Shown: positions 1 to 8,201, counted from the first letter of the stretch. The stretch is 11,311 nt of DNA from CANLWN01 sp039815505 (GCA_039815505.1 JBCBZE010000083.1:1-11311); one strand, 5' to 3'. Notes: generated by a model not told the origin, from the sequence alone. Numbers and translations are program-made.

Positions 1-276
1 ATAAGGTTTCAAAAGCTCGTTGGTACCGTAGTCCAGGATTTCCGGAGGGCTTACGCTAATAGCCTTACCCTTACCACTGCCTTCGGGTATGGTAACCTTC
101 CAGTTGTTCAGGTCCACTTTTGGCAACCGGTACTTCTTCTTCTTTTTCTTTTTTTTCTTGTCTTTGACCTGAATGACGGAATTAGTGGCGCCATCGGTAT
201 TTGCAATGGTCTGGCCATTGCACAAATGGACAGAAGTGAAAAGAAGTACCGTAAAAAAAGGTGTCAAAAATCTCAT
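1..276 (-). CDS. PL7-family alginate lyase, N-terminal part (cut by window edge)
   Basis: Only the first 92 codons are present; the reading frame is still open at base 1. Residues 1-21 form a signal peptide (MRFLTPFFTVLLFTSVHLCNG), probably cut before Gln22. Cys19 is not in a good lipobox, so secretion or periplasmic location is more likely than lipidation. Residues 40-48 are nine consecutive lysines, an unusual linker. From residue 55 the text DLNNWKVTIPEGSG, then SPPEIL and NELLKPY, matches the usual opening of PL7 alginate lyase domains, which cleave alginate by beta-elimination. The catalytic motifs (RxEL, QIH, YNQ) lie beyond the edge, so activity cannot be judged. The ATG at 276 lies 31 bp after the stop of the PKD lipoprotein gene, which suggests it is the last visible gene of the SusCD operon. 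A PL7 assignment is likely; the subfamily is not determinable. Confidence 0.8.
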   Translation of the reverse strand, partial: MRFLTPFFTVLLFTSVHLCNGQTIANTDGATNSVIQVKDKKKKKKKKKYRLPKVDLNNWKVTIPEGSGKGKAISVSPPEILDYGTNELLKPY

Positions 277-307
277 TACCGTGTATATATATTCTTTGAT
301 ACCACAA

Positions 308-1285
308 TTAATTAACGGCTGTAATGATCACAGCATCGGCCCTTATTTCTTCATCACCGCTTGCATATCCGTATCGGGCAAAATCTGCCGGGTCTTCAGG
401 GCCTGAATTACCTATTCCCCTTATAAATAAGGCTACGCTATCATTGGATCCAGAGTTAAAGAAGAAGGTGAACGTACGATATTCATCGCTATTGGGATTC
501 TGTACCACCTCAATCATCAAATTATTGTCGGCTTCTTCGATCTGTGCTATTGACGTATAACCAAAACCACTTTGTGGGATTTCGGTCGTGTCCGTAAAAT
601 AAACCGGTGTATAACCATCTTCGTAACCCTCTCCCGCCAATATCCTTACTTCTAACTGGCTAGGCAAATCCCCAGCTTGATCCGATTGGAAAAGAACGGG
701 TATTTCCATTCGGTATTCCGCGTTGGGAACCACGGCAAATTCCTGATAAACGTGATCCGGTTCGGCATTGTCAAACTTAAGCACATCGGAGCCATTGCCA
801 CTACTGGATTCACCCTGCTCACCCACGTCTGTGTTTATCCAACCAGAGCATGTACAATCCGATCCCGAAGATTTAGGAGACCTTACGAATTCTGGATTCA
901 AAAGCACTGGATCAGGAACTGCCGGCGCTTCTGGTTCTATCAATTCTATGGTCTCTGAATAGGTGGCTGTCTGGTTCAATGCATCCGAAACGGTCAAGGT
1001 GACCATAAATGATCCTTCTCCTGCATAGACATGCATTGGATCCACTTCCGTAGAGGTAGTACCATCTCCCAAATCCCAGCTAAAGGTTGTTGCATTGCTG
1101 GACTGATTGGCAAAACTAACCTGGGTAAAAGTTTCGATCTCAACCCCGTTCGCAAAGGTAAAAAACGCTGTTGGTGGTGTCTCATCTGCCCTAGAATCGG
1201 CTTCTGGAAGTTCATCAATAAAATCACATGATACGAACACCATGGAAAGCGCACAAAACATTGTTATGCCTGTTTTTGTGAACAT
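308..1285 (-). CDS. PKD-domain surface glycan-binding lipoprotein (SGBP-like)
   Basis: Predicted outer-membrane surface lipoprotein in the position after SusD where glycan-binding accessory proteins are usual. From the ATG at 1285 (325 aa) the signal peptide is MFTKTGITMFCALSMVFVSC with lipidated Cys20. An in-frame ATG at 1312 would add nine residues and cannot be excluded, because it lies only 12 bp after the susD stop. One PKD domain spans about residues 38-115 (core FSWDLGDGTTST and the later HVY...G.F.VTLTV strand). A Pro-rich linker (EPEAPAVPDP) leads to a C-terminal region of about 190 residues that looks like a beta-sandwich carbohydrate-binding module. It begins LLNPEF, contains a CTC pair and SGW, and ends ADAVIITAVN. 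No catalytic motif is seen. A similar C-terminal region occurs in the three-PKD protein at 6010-7569. Alginate as ligand is inferred from the neighbours only. Confidence 0.8.
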   Translation of the reverse strand: MFTKTGITMFCALSMVFVSCDFIDELPEADSRADETPPTAFFTFANGVEIETFTQVSFANQSSNATTFSWDLGDGTTSTEVDPMHVYAGEGSFMVTLTVSDALNQTATYSETIELIEPEAPAVPDPVLLNPEFVRSPKSSGSDCTCSGWINTDVGEQGESSSGNGSDVLKFDNAEPDHVYQEFAVVPNAEYRMEIPVLFQSDQAGDLPSQLEVRILAGEGYEDGYTPVYFTDTTEIPQSGFGYTSIAQIEEADNNLMIEVVQNPNSDEYRTFTFFFNSGSNDSVALFIRGIGNSGPEDPADFARYGYASGDEEIRADAVIITAVN

Positions 1286-1324
1286 TATTTTTTTTGAAAT
1301 TAAATTTATCATAACACTCTTGTT

Positions 1325-2815
1325 TTAATTTTGATATCCTGGATTTTGTGTTAACAATCCTTGACTAATGGAGATTTCCGATGCCGGAATAGGTAACAAC
1401 AATTCAAAAGCTTGGAAATCATGACTGTTGTCAGCTGAAAAAGCGGACAACACCTCTTGGGCCACTCCAAACCGTTTCAAATCAAGAAAACGATGGTTTT
1501 CAAAAGCTAGTTCCACACGCCTTTCATCCATCAACATTTGTTTTGTAATATTCGTCACCAATTCGTAATCGGGATTAGGTATTTCCATGGTATCATCATT
1601 GGGGTCGGGAATAAATTCAGGAATTGCCCTATCCCGGACAGCTTGAAAAGAAGTCAGTGCCGCAGGAGCGCTGGTTTCTTGTCCACCCGCCAAAATAGCT
1701 TCTACGTGTAATAAAAGTACATCTGCATAACGGGTCACGATCCAGTCATTACCTGCTATCCTGGGATTGGCCGGCGGTGTTTCCGGCAGACCTAAATCTT
1801 CATCAACTATTGGTAAAAATTTTACCGTCTGGAATAGACCGGGATTTCCGGGATCTTCCCTAAAAGAAAACTGTCCTCTATTACCTCCAATGGCATCGAA
1901 AGCTGCCACAAGTTCCGCTGTAGCGTAGTTTGATCCGGTACCTCGACCTACCGCATCCAAAAACTCCGCGGAAAAACCCTGGCTATCATCTACTATGGTA
2001 TCATCAAACCCAATGGAAAAAATAGTTTCGTCATTGCCCTCGTCGTAGAAATTATCTGAAAAAATTTCTTCCAAGCTATAATCACCGCTGCTTATAACAT
2101 CTTCCAATAAACGTTGCGCATCTAAATAATTGGTGCCTAAGGTAAGATATACTTTGGCCAAAAAGGTCTGGGCGGCCGCTTTTGAAGCTCTTGTCCTAAA
2201 ACTATTATCCAGGTCACTATCCACGGCAAATTGAAAATCACTTAAAATCAAATCGTAAATCTGGCCCTGATCTACCCTAGTGAAGGCGATTTCCGTTTCC
2301 TGGGGGCCAATAACCCGATCCACCAAAGGAACATCCCCATAAAAACGCACCAAATTGAAATAGGCATAGGCCCTTAAAAAACGTGCTTCGGCCTCAAATC
2401 TATTTGCATTTTCAGGAGAAGCATTCTCTAAGTTATCCAATACCACATTCGCTGTAAAAATAATTCGGTACATACTTCTATAATACGTAATTACAGCTGC
2501 TGTCTGTGGAGTAACCGTGAAAGTTTCAAAATCGAACCCTTGCGGAGACCCACTTTTGGTCCTCGCATTATCACTTAGGATTTCCGCCATTTGATATTCA
2601 ATTTGAATACTTAAAAAAGGATTGTTGAACCCTCCATCACCCTCCAAGGGGTTACTGCCCTGCAAAGCGTTATAGATGTTGATTATTCCTGCCAATATCT
2701 CGTCATCATTACTGAAAAATTCATCTACGGTAGTGGCATTCACAGGGTCTGGATCCAAATCGCACGAACCCAATAAAATGGCCAAACAGAGTGAAAATAT
2801 TTTTATTCGCTTCAT
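1325..2815 (-). CDS. susD: SusD/RagB-family nutrient-binding outer-membrane lipoprotein
   Basis: SusD proteins form the lid over the SusC barrel and bind the oligosaccharide at the cell surface. The ATG at 2815 gives 496 aa and a textbook lipoprotein signal, MKRIKIFSLCLAILLGSC with Cys18. An upstream in-frame ATG at 2845 would overlap the susC stop and put ten extra residues before the signal, so it was not chosen. Family signatures are clear: the TPR-type helix EARFLRAYAYFNLVRFYGD (about 142-160), followed by the usual VPLV. Near the C-terminus are RYADVLLLHVEAI and DERRVELAFENHRFLDLKRF. The length is normal for the family. It follows susC by 19 bp, so the two are co-transcribed. Specificity for alginate oligosaccharides is inferred from the flanking PL7 and KdgF genes, not from the protein itself. 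Symbol used in the family sense. Confidence 0.95.
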   Translation of the reverse strand: MKRIKIFSLCLAILLGSCDLDPDPVNATTVDEFFSNDDEILAGIINIYNALQGSNPLEGDGGFNNPFLSIQIEYQMAEILSDNARTKSGSPQGFDFETFTVTPQTAAVITYYRSMYRIIFTANVVLDNLENASPENANRFEAEARFLRAYAYFNLVRFYGDVPLVDRVIGPQETEIAFTRVDQGQIYDLILSDFQFAVDSDLDNSFRTRASKAAAQTFLAKVYLTLGTNYLDAQRLLEDVISSGDYSLEEIFSDNFYDEGNDETIFSIGFDDTIVDDSQGFSAEFLDAVGRGTGSNYATAELVAAFDAIGGNRGQFSFREDPGNPGLFQTVKFLPIVDEDLGLPETPPANPRIAGNDWIVTRYADVLLLHVEAILAGGQETSAPAALTSFQAVRDRAIPEFIPDPNDDTMEIPNPDYELVTNITKQMLMDERRVELAFENHRFLDLKRFGVAQEVLSAFSADNSHDFQAFELLLPIPASEISISQGLLTQNPGYQN

Positions 2816-2834
2816 AAGTTTTGTTTTTGGTCTA

Positions 2835-5800
2835 TTAAAATTCAATATTTAACCCTAATGTTATTGTCCTGTTAATTGCCGTACCCCCTCTTTGATAGCC
2901 AAAGGTTAAAGGACCGTTAGGCAAACTTCTGACGTGTTCCGGGTTCCAACCTGAATAATCCGAAGCTGTAATGAACAACAGGTTTTGACCAGTTGCATAC
3001 AATCTAAGGTTCGTCAGGTTTAATTCTGATAGTAGCTTCCTTGGAAAATTATACCCTAGACTGACTGTTCGTAAAGCTAGGTACCCTGCGTTTTGAACCA
3101 ATTGACTCGTAAAAATGCGTTGCACCAGAAACTGTTGATCGGGTGTGCTGGACCGATCGAAATCTACGGTATTACTATTAAAAAAATCAAAAACATATTG
3201 GTCTCCCAAATTATAGGTCTTTGCACCATGGCTACCTTGAAATAAGAAGCTAAAATCCATATTGCCAAATCTAAAATCGTTGGCGAAACTCCAAATTAAG
3301 TCCGGGTATGGGTCTCCTAAAATGGTTTTGTCATCTTCGTCTATCAAACCATCACCATTCAAATCCTTTGCATAGGCAAATTGCGTTCTATTGCCGACTT
3401 GTCTAAAGGGGTCATTTAAGAATTCGAATGGAATATCCCTATCAAACACATACCCGTAGAATGAAGAGATGGGCTGACCTTCTTGATTGATCCATTCTAC
3501 CAGCCTACTCCCATCTCCGGTATTTACAACTTGACCATTGGAATCTGCCAAGTCGGTTAGGGTGTTTTCATTAAATGAACCTATTAAAGTAGCACCCCAT
3601 CTGAATTTTTCCGTACTGATAAATCGCCCTCGTAGTTCAATTTCAAACCCTTCATTTTCAACCTCGCCCAAATTTACCAAGGCATTGGTGAAACCTGTGG
3701 TCGAAGCCACTGGATTGTTCAGCAGTAGGTTATCGCTTGTTCTTTTGTAATAATCAAAAGAACCTGAAACTACATTATTAAAAAATCCAAAATCAATCCC
3801 TGGGTTAATTTCTATAGATCTTTCCCATTGCAACAGCTCATTAGGGATATTGGCCGGGTCAAAACCATTGGTTATTGTGCCATCAACAACGGCACTTGAT
3901 GGTTGTAGCAATGCCAGGGACGGATAATTATCGGTCAGGAAGGAACCTGAACTAAGGTCATTGGTACCTGTAACACCATAGCTAAATCGAACTTTTAGTT
4001 GATTGACCACGTCGCTGTCGCTCAAAAAATCTTCATTGGAAACTATCCAACCTGCTGACACCGCAGGGAAAGTACCGTATTTTGAATCTCGCCCAAAAAC
4101 GGAACTACCATCGGTTCTGAAGCTCGCATTGAATAGGTATTTATTGTCGTAGGAATAAATGACCCTACCCAGAAAGGAATTAAGAAAGTTCTCATATTCA
4201 AAGGCAGTCCCCTGATTAATAATTGAACCTCCTCCCACATTGGGTATCAAATCTGATGTAAAACCAGTGGTCTCTATGATGGATTCTTCAAAAAACCGAT
4301 GTTCCAAAGAAATACCTGCTATGGCACTAATTTCGTGTTTGTCGATGGTCTTGTTGAAACTTAAAATATTGTCTGAAATCAATGCATATCTACTGCGTGT
4401 ATCATTTCTTGCGTTAGCTCCTGCAGCCCCGTTTCTTGATTCGTTGATTCCTTCATAATTGGTTCGTATCCTATTTTCATACGTGGCCGTGAACGATGAT
4501 CTAAAACTTAGGTCTTTGGTAAACTTGTAATCCGCATATAATCTACCATAAAAATTATATCTGTCCTCAAGACGTTCCCGTTCCAGCAACTTCGCCAGCG
4601 GGTTGATGTTACTTGTATTACTGACATCGGTACCGCTTCCGACCGGAATGCCCTGGAAATTACCGTTGGCATCAAAAATACTGGTGGCACCATCCGGAAA
4701 TGCAAAATCATCAAACATTCGCTGCAATACATAATCCCCTACCTGAGCATCTGCATATCTTCCCCCATCACGAACACGGTTAACAAAATTGATATTGGTC
4801 TCATCCAAACGGGCCGGTACCCATGAAGGTTGCCGAACTACATCATAAAGCCCTGTTGCGCTAAATCGTCTTCGATTTGAAAATGAAGGGGAAAAACTTG
4901 CTCCGACCTTTAATTTATTTGAAAGTTCCGTATCTAGCTTAAGCTGGGCTTGATATCTTTCAAAGCTATCGGTCAATAAGACCCCATCATCCGAGACATA
5001 GCCCAAATTAATGTTATACTTCGTTTTTTTTGTTCCCCCTCGCACACTAAAATTATGACTTTGAATGGTACCCCCATCCAATATAATATCCTGCCAATCG
5101 TTTTCCGCATTGATCAATTGCCTCATCTGGCTTCCCAAAGAGAGCCCACCGGTAATTTCAATTTCTCGTTGTAGCTCACCTTCAAAATCAATATCATAGT
5201 CGTCACTTCTTCTACCCTCTTTGAATCCGGTAAATGTATTATAGGAATATACCGGTTTACCTTCCTTACCTTGTTTGGTGGTTATTTGGATAACCCCGTT
5301 TGCACCTCTGGAACCAAAAATAGCAGCTGAAGCAGCATCCTTCAACACTTCAAAGGACTCCACATTGTTCATATCCAAATTGGTCAAGAAATCAGCATCC
5401 ACCACCGCACCGTCCAATACTACCAAGGGGCCGCTGTTTGATGTGATCGAACCAACTCCACGAATACGAATTGTTGGTGCACCTCCTGCTTCTCCCTCGG
5501 TATTCTGGATATTTACACCCGCTGCTTGTCCTATTAAGGCTTCATCTATTCTAGACACGGAAATTTGATCTAAATCTTCATTGACCACTTTGGAAATAGC
5601 TCCGGTCAGCAAAGATTTCTTTTGTGTTCCGTACCCAATGACCACAACCTCGTCCAACTCACCTGCATCAACGACCATTGTGACGTTTATGGTGGTATTA
5701 TCACCAATTATTCGGGTTTCGGTTTGATAACCAATATATGAAAACTGCAATACTTCTCCTTCCGAAACCGTTATGGTATAGTTTCCATCAAAATCGGTTT

Positions 5801-5960
5801 GGGTACCTCTTGTTGTATTCAACACGATGACATTTACGCCCGGAATCGGAATATCGTTCGCATCTTTTACCGTTCCAGACACACTAAAGGTGTCCTGGGC
5901 AAATAATTGGATATTGACCAGCAATGCCACAATTAATAATAGTTTGGTTTTTAAGTTCAT
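2835..5960 (-). CDS. susC: SusC/RagA-family TonB-dependent outer-membrane transporter
   Basis: This 1041-aa protein is the outer-membrane importer paired with SusD. It moves oligosaccharides into the periplasm with energy from TonB-ExbBD. Residues 1-21 are a Sec signal peptide (ending QLFA, cut before Gln22). Residues 25-95 form the carboxypeptidase-regulatory-like beta domain (SGTVKDANDIPIPGVNVIV; QTDFDGNYTI). A TonB-box-like DEVVVIGYG is at 103-111. The plug covers about 115-232, including IRIRGVGS and LKDAASAAIFGSRGANGV. The rest is a beta-barrel with the frequent acidic loop DLNGDGLIDEDDKTILGDP, ending in the aromatic residue expected for outer-membrane insertion (LGLNIEF). Nothing appears truncated. 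It starts 49 bp after the PKD lipoprotein gene and precedes susD by 19 bp. Alginate as substrate is an inference from context. Confidence 0.96.
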   Translation of the reverse strand: MNLKTKLLLIVALLVNIQLFAQDTFSVSGTVKDANDIPIPGVNVIVLNTTRGTQTDFDGNYTITVSEGEVLQFSYIGYQTETRIIGDNTTINVTMVVDAGELDEVVVIGYGTQKKSLLTGAISKVVNEDLDQISVSRIDEALIGQAAGVNIQNTEGEAGGAPTIRIRGVGSITSNSGPLVVLDGAVVDADFLTNLDMNNVESFEVLKDAASAAIFGSRGANGVIQITTKQGKEGKPVYSYNTFTGFKEGRRSDDYDIDFEGELQREIEITGGLSLGSQMRQLINAENDWQDIILDGGTIQSHNFSVRGGTKKTKYNINLGYVSDDGVLLTDSFERYQAQLKLDTELSNKLKVGASFSPSFSNRRRFSATGLYDVVRQPSWVPARLDETNINFVNRVRDGGRYADAQVGDYVLQRMFDDFAFPDGATSIFDANGNFQGIPVGSGTDVSNTSNINPLAKLLERERLEDRYNFYGRLYADYKFTKDLSFRSSFTATYENRIRTNYEGINESRNGAAGANARNDTRSRYALISDNILSFNKTIDKHEISAIAGISLEHRFFEESIIETTGFTSDLIPNVGGGSIINQGTAFEYENFLNSFLGRVIYSYDNKYLFNASFRTDGSSVFGRDSKYGTFPAVSAGWIVSNEDFLSDSDVVNQLKVRFSYGVTGTNDLSSGSFLTDNYPSLALLQPSSAVVDGTITNGFDPANIPNELLQWERSIEINPGIDFGFFNNVVSGSFDYYKRTSDNLLLNNPVASTTGFTNALVNLGEVENEGFEIELRGRFISTEKFRWGATLIGSFNENTLTDLADSNGQVVNTGDGSRLVEWINQEGQPISSFYGYVFDRDIPFEFLNDPFRQVGNRTQFAYAKDLNGDGLIDEDDKTILGDPYPDLIWSFANDFRFGNMDFSFLFQGSHGAKTYNLGDQYVFDFFNSNTVDFDRSSTPDQQFLVQRIFTSQLVQNAGYLALRTVSLGYNFPRKLLSELNLTNLRLYATGQNLLFITASDYSGWNPEHVRSLPNGPLTFGYQRGGTAINRTITLGLNIEF

Positions 5961-6009
5961 TGTTATTCAGTTAATTTCAAAATTCAGTTAATCATAGGCA
6001 GCTCTAAAC

Positions 6010-7569
6010 TTAAAGGCTGGGAGTAGTTATAACAACATCTGTCAAGAATACCTCGTTGTCACTGGTTACCGTGTTCGTTGGAACAAAATAGAAAATCACA
6101 AACTTTTGATCTGTCGAAATCAATATATCAACGGCATTTTCATCTACTCGATCTTGCGGGAAACTAAAGGTTGCCTCGGCTTTAAAGCTAAAAGAAACCT
6201 GTTGCCAGCCTCCAACATCATTGGAGGTAACCGGAACGGTAACCAGCGCTAATGAGGCCAGATCGGTATCGGCGGCCGGTTGATCGGATAAGATATAGAA
6301 TGTACCTTCTATATCCCCTACCGGTGTGGTCTCTGTTCTCACAAAAGCGGAAATATTGTATACCACATCCGTTTCAACTTCAAAGGGTTGATAGGCACGT
6401 TCACCGGAACTATCACATTTAAATGACCTATCGGAAGTACCGCCCGCAGCTATTGCATCGGTTCCCGATGAACTTCCTTTATCCGTGGTTCCGGAACCGC
6501 CATTGTTGATCGGGTCGGAAACCCAAGCCTCCAAGTCGTCATTTCTCCAAAAGTTAAAAGGAGTGTCCGTACCATCATTAAAGGTGTTATCAGGGTCTAT
6601 GGTCCAAGCATCGACCAAATCATTGTCATTCATCTCGGCAGTGGGATAGCTTTGCATATCCGCATTTTGAATAACGGCGGCAAAGGTCGCTGTAGCCCCG
6701 GGATCGGCGGTCACGGAAACGCTTTGGGTTGTTGTCGATGAGGTCTCGCCCAATACATCCTCAAAAGTAATGGTCAAGGTAACCTGGTATGTTCCAGAGG
6801 CGGTATAGCTATAACTTGGACTTGCCATGGTGGACGTACCCAGAGTATCGCCAAAATCCCAGGCATATGATGTAATAGTACCATCATTAGCTTGTGAGGC
6901 GTCCGTAAATACGACATCCAAATCGGTGGCCTCAAACGTAAAATCGGCAGATGGCGCCACCGGCATGGGTTCAACGGTAATATCGGCGGTTACCGTATCC
7001 GAATCATTGGTTTCACTGGTTACGGTCAAAGCAACCGTAAACGTGCCACCTTCACTATATGAGTGTGAAGGATTCTCATCGGTAGATGTTGCTCCGTCAC
7101 CAAATTCCCAGGCATACGAGACACCATTAACGGAAGTGTTGCTAAACGTTACGTCCAAGAAATCCGCTTCACTGGTAAATGAAGCGGACGGATTGATCAT
7201 TTCCCTACTTATAGTGATTTCTTGAACAACCGTATCTTCTTGGCCCCCGTCCCCTCTAGAGGTTAGCGTTATGGTATATGTACCACCAACTTCATACGTA
7301 TAACTAGGAGCAAATTCAATTGAAGTATCATCATCGGTATCCTCGACCCCGAAATCCCATGCATACGTTCTAGCGTTTGAAGACGTATTGGTCGTTGAAA
7401 CTTCTAAAAACATGGAAGATGTGGTAAAACCCACTGAAAGGGGAGACGGATTATCCGTGCTTTGGTCCGCACGGAGCCCTAGTTCTTCATTATCACAAGA
7501 ACTGAAAACAATGCAGAACAGCATTATATAAAAAAAACACTGACCGGATAATAATAGTTTGCTTTTCAT
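6010..7569 (-). CDS. Three-PKD-domain surface lipoprotein with C-terminal carbohydrate-binding-like region
   Basis: Probable cell-surface glycan-binding protein and first gene of the SusCD transcription unit. The ATG at 7569 gives 519 aa with lipoprotein signal MKSKLLLSGQCFFYIMLFCIVFSSC (residues 1-25, lipidated Cys25). An in-frame ATG at 7626 would lie inside the operator array and place 19 non-signal-like residues in front, so it is rejected. Three PKD domains follow at about 44-121, 127-200 and 206-288, each with the YAW(D/E)FG core and the Y.Y..GT(Y/F).(V/I)(A/T)LT strand. Domain 1 has an acidic insert (GVEDTDDDTS). Residues 292-519 form a region resembling the C-terminus of the protein at 308-1285: it starts IQNADM, has SSSG and a YQPFEVETDVVYNISAFV strand, and ends FLTDVVITTPSL. 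No hydrolase or lyase signature is visible. Alginate binding is inferred from context. Confidence 0.82.
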   Translation of the reverse strand: MKSKLLLSGQCFFYIMLFCIVFSSCDNEELGLRADQSTDNPSPLSVGFTTSSMFLEVSTTNTSSNARTYAWDFGVEDTDDDTSIEFAPSYTYEVGGTYTITLTSRGDGGQEDTVVQEITISREMINPSASFTSEADFLDVTFSNTSVNGVSYAWEFGDGATSTDENPSHSYSEGGTFTVALTVTSETNDSDTVTADITVEPMPVAPSADFTFEATDLDVVFTDASQANDGTITSYAWDFGDTLGTSTMASPSYSYTASGTYQVTLTITFEDVLGETSSTTTQSVSVTADPGATATFAAVIQNADMQSYPTAEMNDNDLVDAWTIDPDNTFNDGTDTPFNFWRNDDLEAWVSDPINNGGSGTTDKGSSSGTDAIAAGGTSDRSFKCDSSGERAYQPFEVETDVVYNISAFVRTETTPVGDIEGTFYILSDQPAADTDLASLALVTVPVTSNDVGGWQQVSFSFKAEATFSFPQDRVDENAVDILISTDQKFVIFYFVPTNTVTSDNEVFLTDVVITTPSL

Positions 7570-7588
7570 GATATGTGTTTCTTGTTTT

Positions 7589-7626
7589 TTGGTTAACCAA
7601 ATTGGTTTACCAGTTTGGATTACCAA
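7589..7626. promoter_or_regulatory. Operator array: three 12-bp palindromic units at 13-bp period
   Basis: Three near-identical 12-mers stand in a row, each separated by one base: TTGGTTAACCAA (7589-7600, a perfect palindrome), TTGGTTTACCAG (7602-7613) and TTGGATTACCAA (7615-7626). The array lies just downstream of, and partly over, the -7 element at 7624-7631 and 20-57 bp upstream of the start codon at 7569. This is the position expected of a repressor operator. The TTGGTnnACCAA core resembles the sites of GntR/FadR-type uronate regulators such as UxuR/ExuR (known for that family). The regulator is not in the window, so the protein that binds here is an inference. Confidence 0.7.
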
Positions 7627-7631
7627 ATATA
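7624..7631 (-). promoter_or_regulatory. -7 element of the PKD-susC-susD promoter
   Basis: Read on the minus strand the bases are TATATTTG, a full match to the Bacteroidota vegetative -7 consensus TAnnTTTG. It lies 55 bp upstream of the ATG at 7569. No clear -33 TTTG is seen at the normal distance, only a T-rich run, which could mean that activation is needed or that the match is weaker than it looks. An identical octamer occurs in front of the plus-strand isomerase gene at 10463-10470. Confidence 0.5.
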
Positions 7632-7748
7632 TGTTATGTAATAGTTAAAAAAAAATGAAAATTGAATTAAAATGTTAAAATTTTAAGATGTAGTTAAATT
7701 GATTGATGCTTATTTAGAATGTATGAGCGAAATTTATGCTTGTAGCAT

Positions 7749-8096
7749 TCATGTCATAAAGTCTTCCCTAATTGGACTGAATACATCAATTAAAATACCT
7801 TCTTTGATACAAATTGCTCCGTGTAGTGTATGTGGTGGAATATAAACGGTATCACCTCCCTTTACCAATTTGGTTTGTTCACCAATAGAAAACTCAAACT
7901 CTCCACTTTCTATATAGGTAACCTGGGAATGATAGTGCTCATGTTTATAACCTATACCACCTTCACTGAAGTGTACTTTGACCAACATGATTTTATCATC
8001 ATATCCCATGATTTTTCTTTTTACCCCCTCACCTATGACCTCCCAATCCAGATTCTGGTCCAGGATAAATTCTTTACTTGCTCCGAATGTTTTCAT
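7749..8096 (-). CDS. kdgF: KdgF-like cupin, unsaturated uronate linearising protein
   Basis: KdgF proteins convert cyclic 4,5-unsaturated monouronate, released by pectate or alginate lyases, to the linear keto form (DEH in the alginate pathway), in the cytoplasm. The protein has 115 residues, no signal peptide and a single cupin fold. Cupin motif 1 is complete: Gly46, then His52, His54, Gln58 and Gly65, in the spacing G-x5-HxH-x3-Q-x6-G. Motif 2 is G81-x5-P87 with His92 as the fourth probable metal ligand. The C-terminal stretch LIDVFSPIREDF (about 102-113) is typical of KdgF; Asp104 is the likely catalytic acid by analogy with characterised KdgF. The gene lies 106 bp after the tandem PL7 gene and is probably co-transcribed with it. 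A generic cupin is the alternative, but the combined motifs and neighbours favour KdgF. Confidence 0.88.
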   Translation of the reverse strand: MKTFGASKEFILDQNLDWEVIGEGVKRKIMGYDDKIMLVKVHFSEGGIGYKHEHYHSQVTYIESGEFEFSIGEQTKLVKGGDTVYIPPHTLHGAICIKEGILIDVFSPIREDFMT

Positions 8097-8123
8097 ATCG
8101 TATTGCTCTTAATTAGTTACAAG

Positions 8124-8201
8124 ATGTATCCATGGTCTTATACATTTCTCACCTTACATGTTAGTTGTTAGCTTTCTAGTTGAACGTATGCATGTATCCA
8201 T
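8124..8201. repeat. 10-bp direct repeat in the PL7-kdgF spacer
   Basis: The decamer ATGTATCCAT occurs at 8124-8133 and again at 8192-8201, at the two ends of the 106-bp spacer between the tandem PL7 gene and kdgF. The second copy directly abuts the PL7 stop codon. No promoter consensus, hairpin terminator or small gene was found in the spacer, so the repeat may be chance or part of an untranslated processing or regulatory element. Confidence 0.3.

Noticed and set aside
2816..2845. Upstream ATG at 2845 as start of SusD
   Set aside because: It overlaps the susC stop and adds ten residues before a canonical lipoprotein signal starting at 2815.
6827..7225. 132-aa open frame on the plus strand inside the three-PKD gene
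   Set aside because: It is antisense to a well-supported gene with clear PKD domains, and its Ser/Val-rich composition is what the complementary strand of PKD coding sequence would give. No signal or known motif is present.
7570..7626. Upstream ATG at 7626 as start of the three-PKD protein
   Set aside because: It would place the start codon inside the operator array and add 19 residues ahead of a normal lipoprotein signal that begins at 7569.
7736..7748. Small inverted repeat ATGCT-TGT-AGCAT just after the kdgF stop, considered as a terminator
   Set aside because: The stem is only five base pairs with two G/C pairs and is not followed by a T-run on the minus strand, so it is not a convincing intrinsic terminator.
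7830..8171. 113-aa open frame on the plus strand over kdgF
   Set aside because: It is antisense to the cupin gene, whose metal-binding motifs are complete; the alternative product has no recognisable features.
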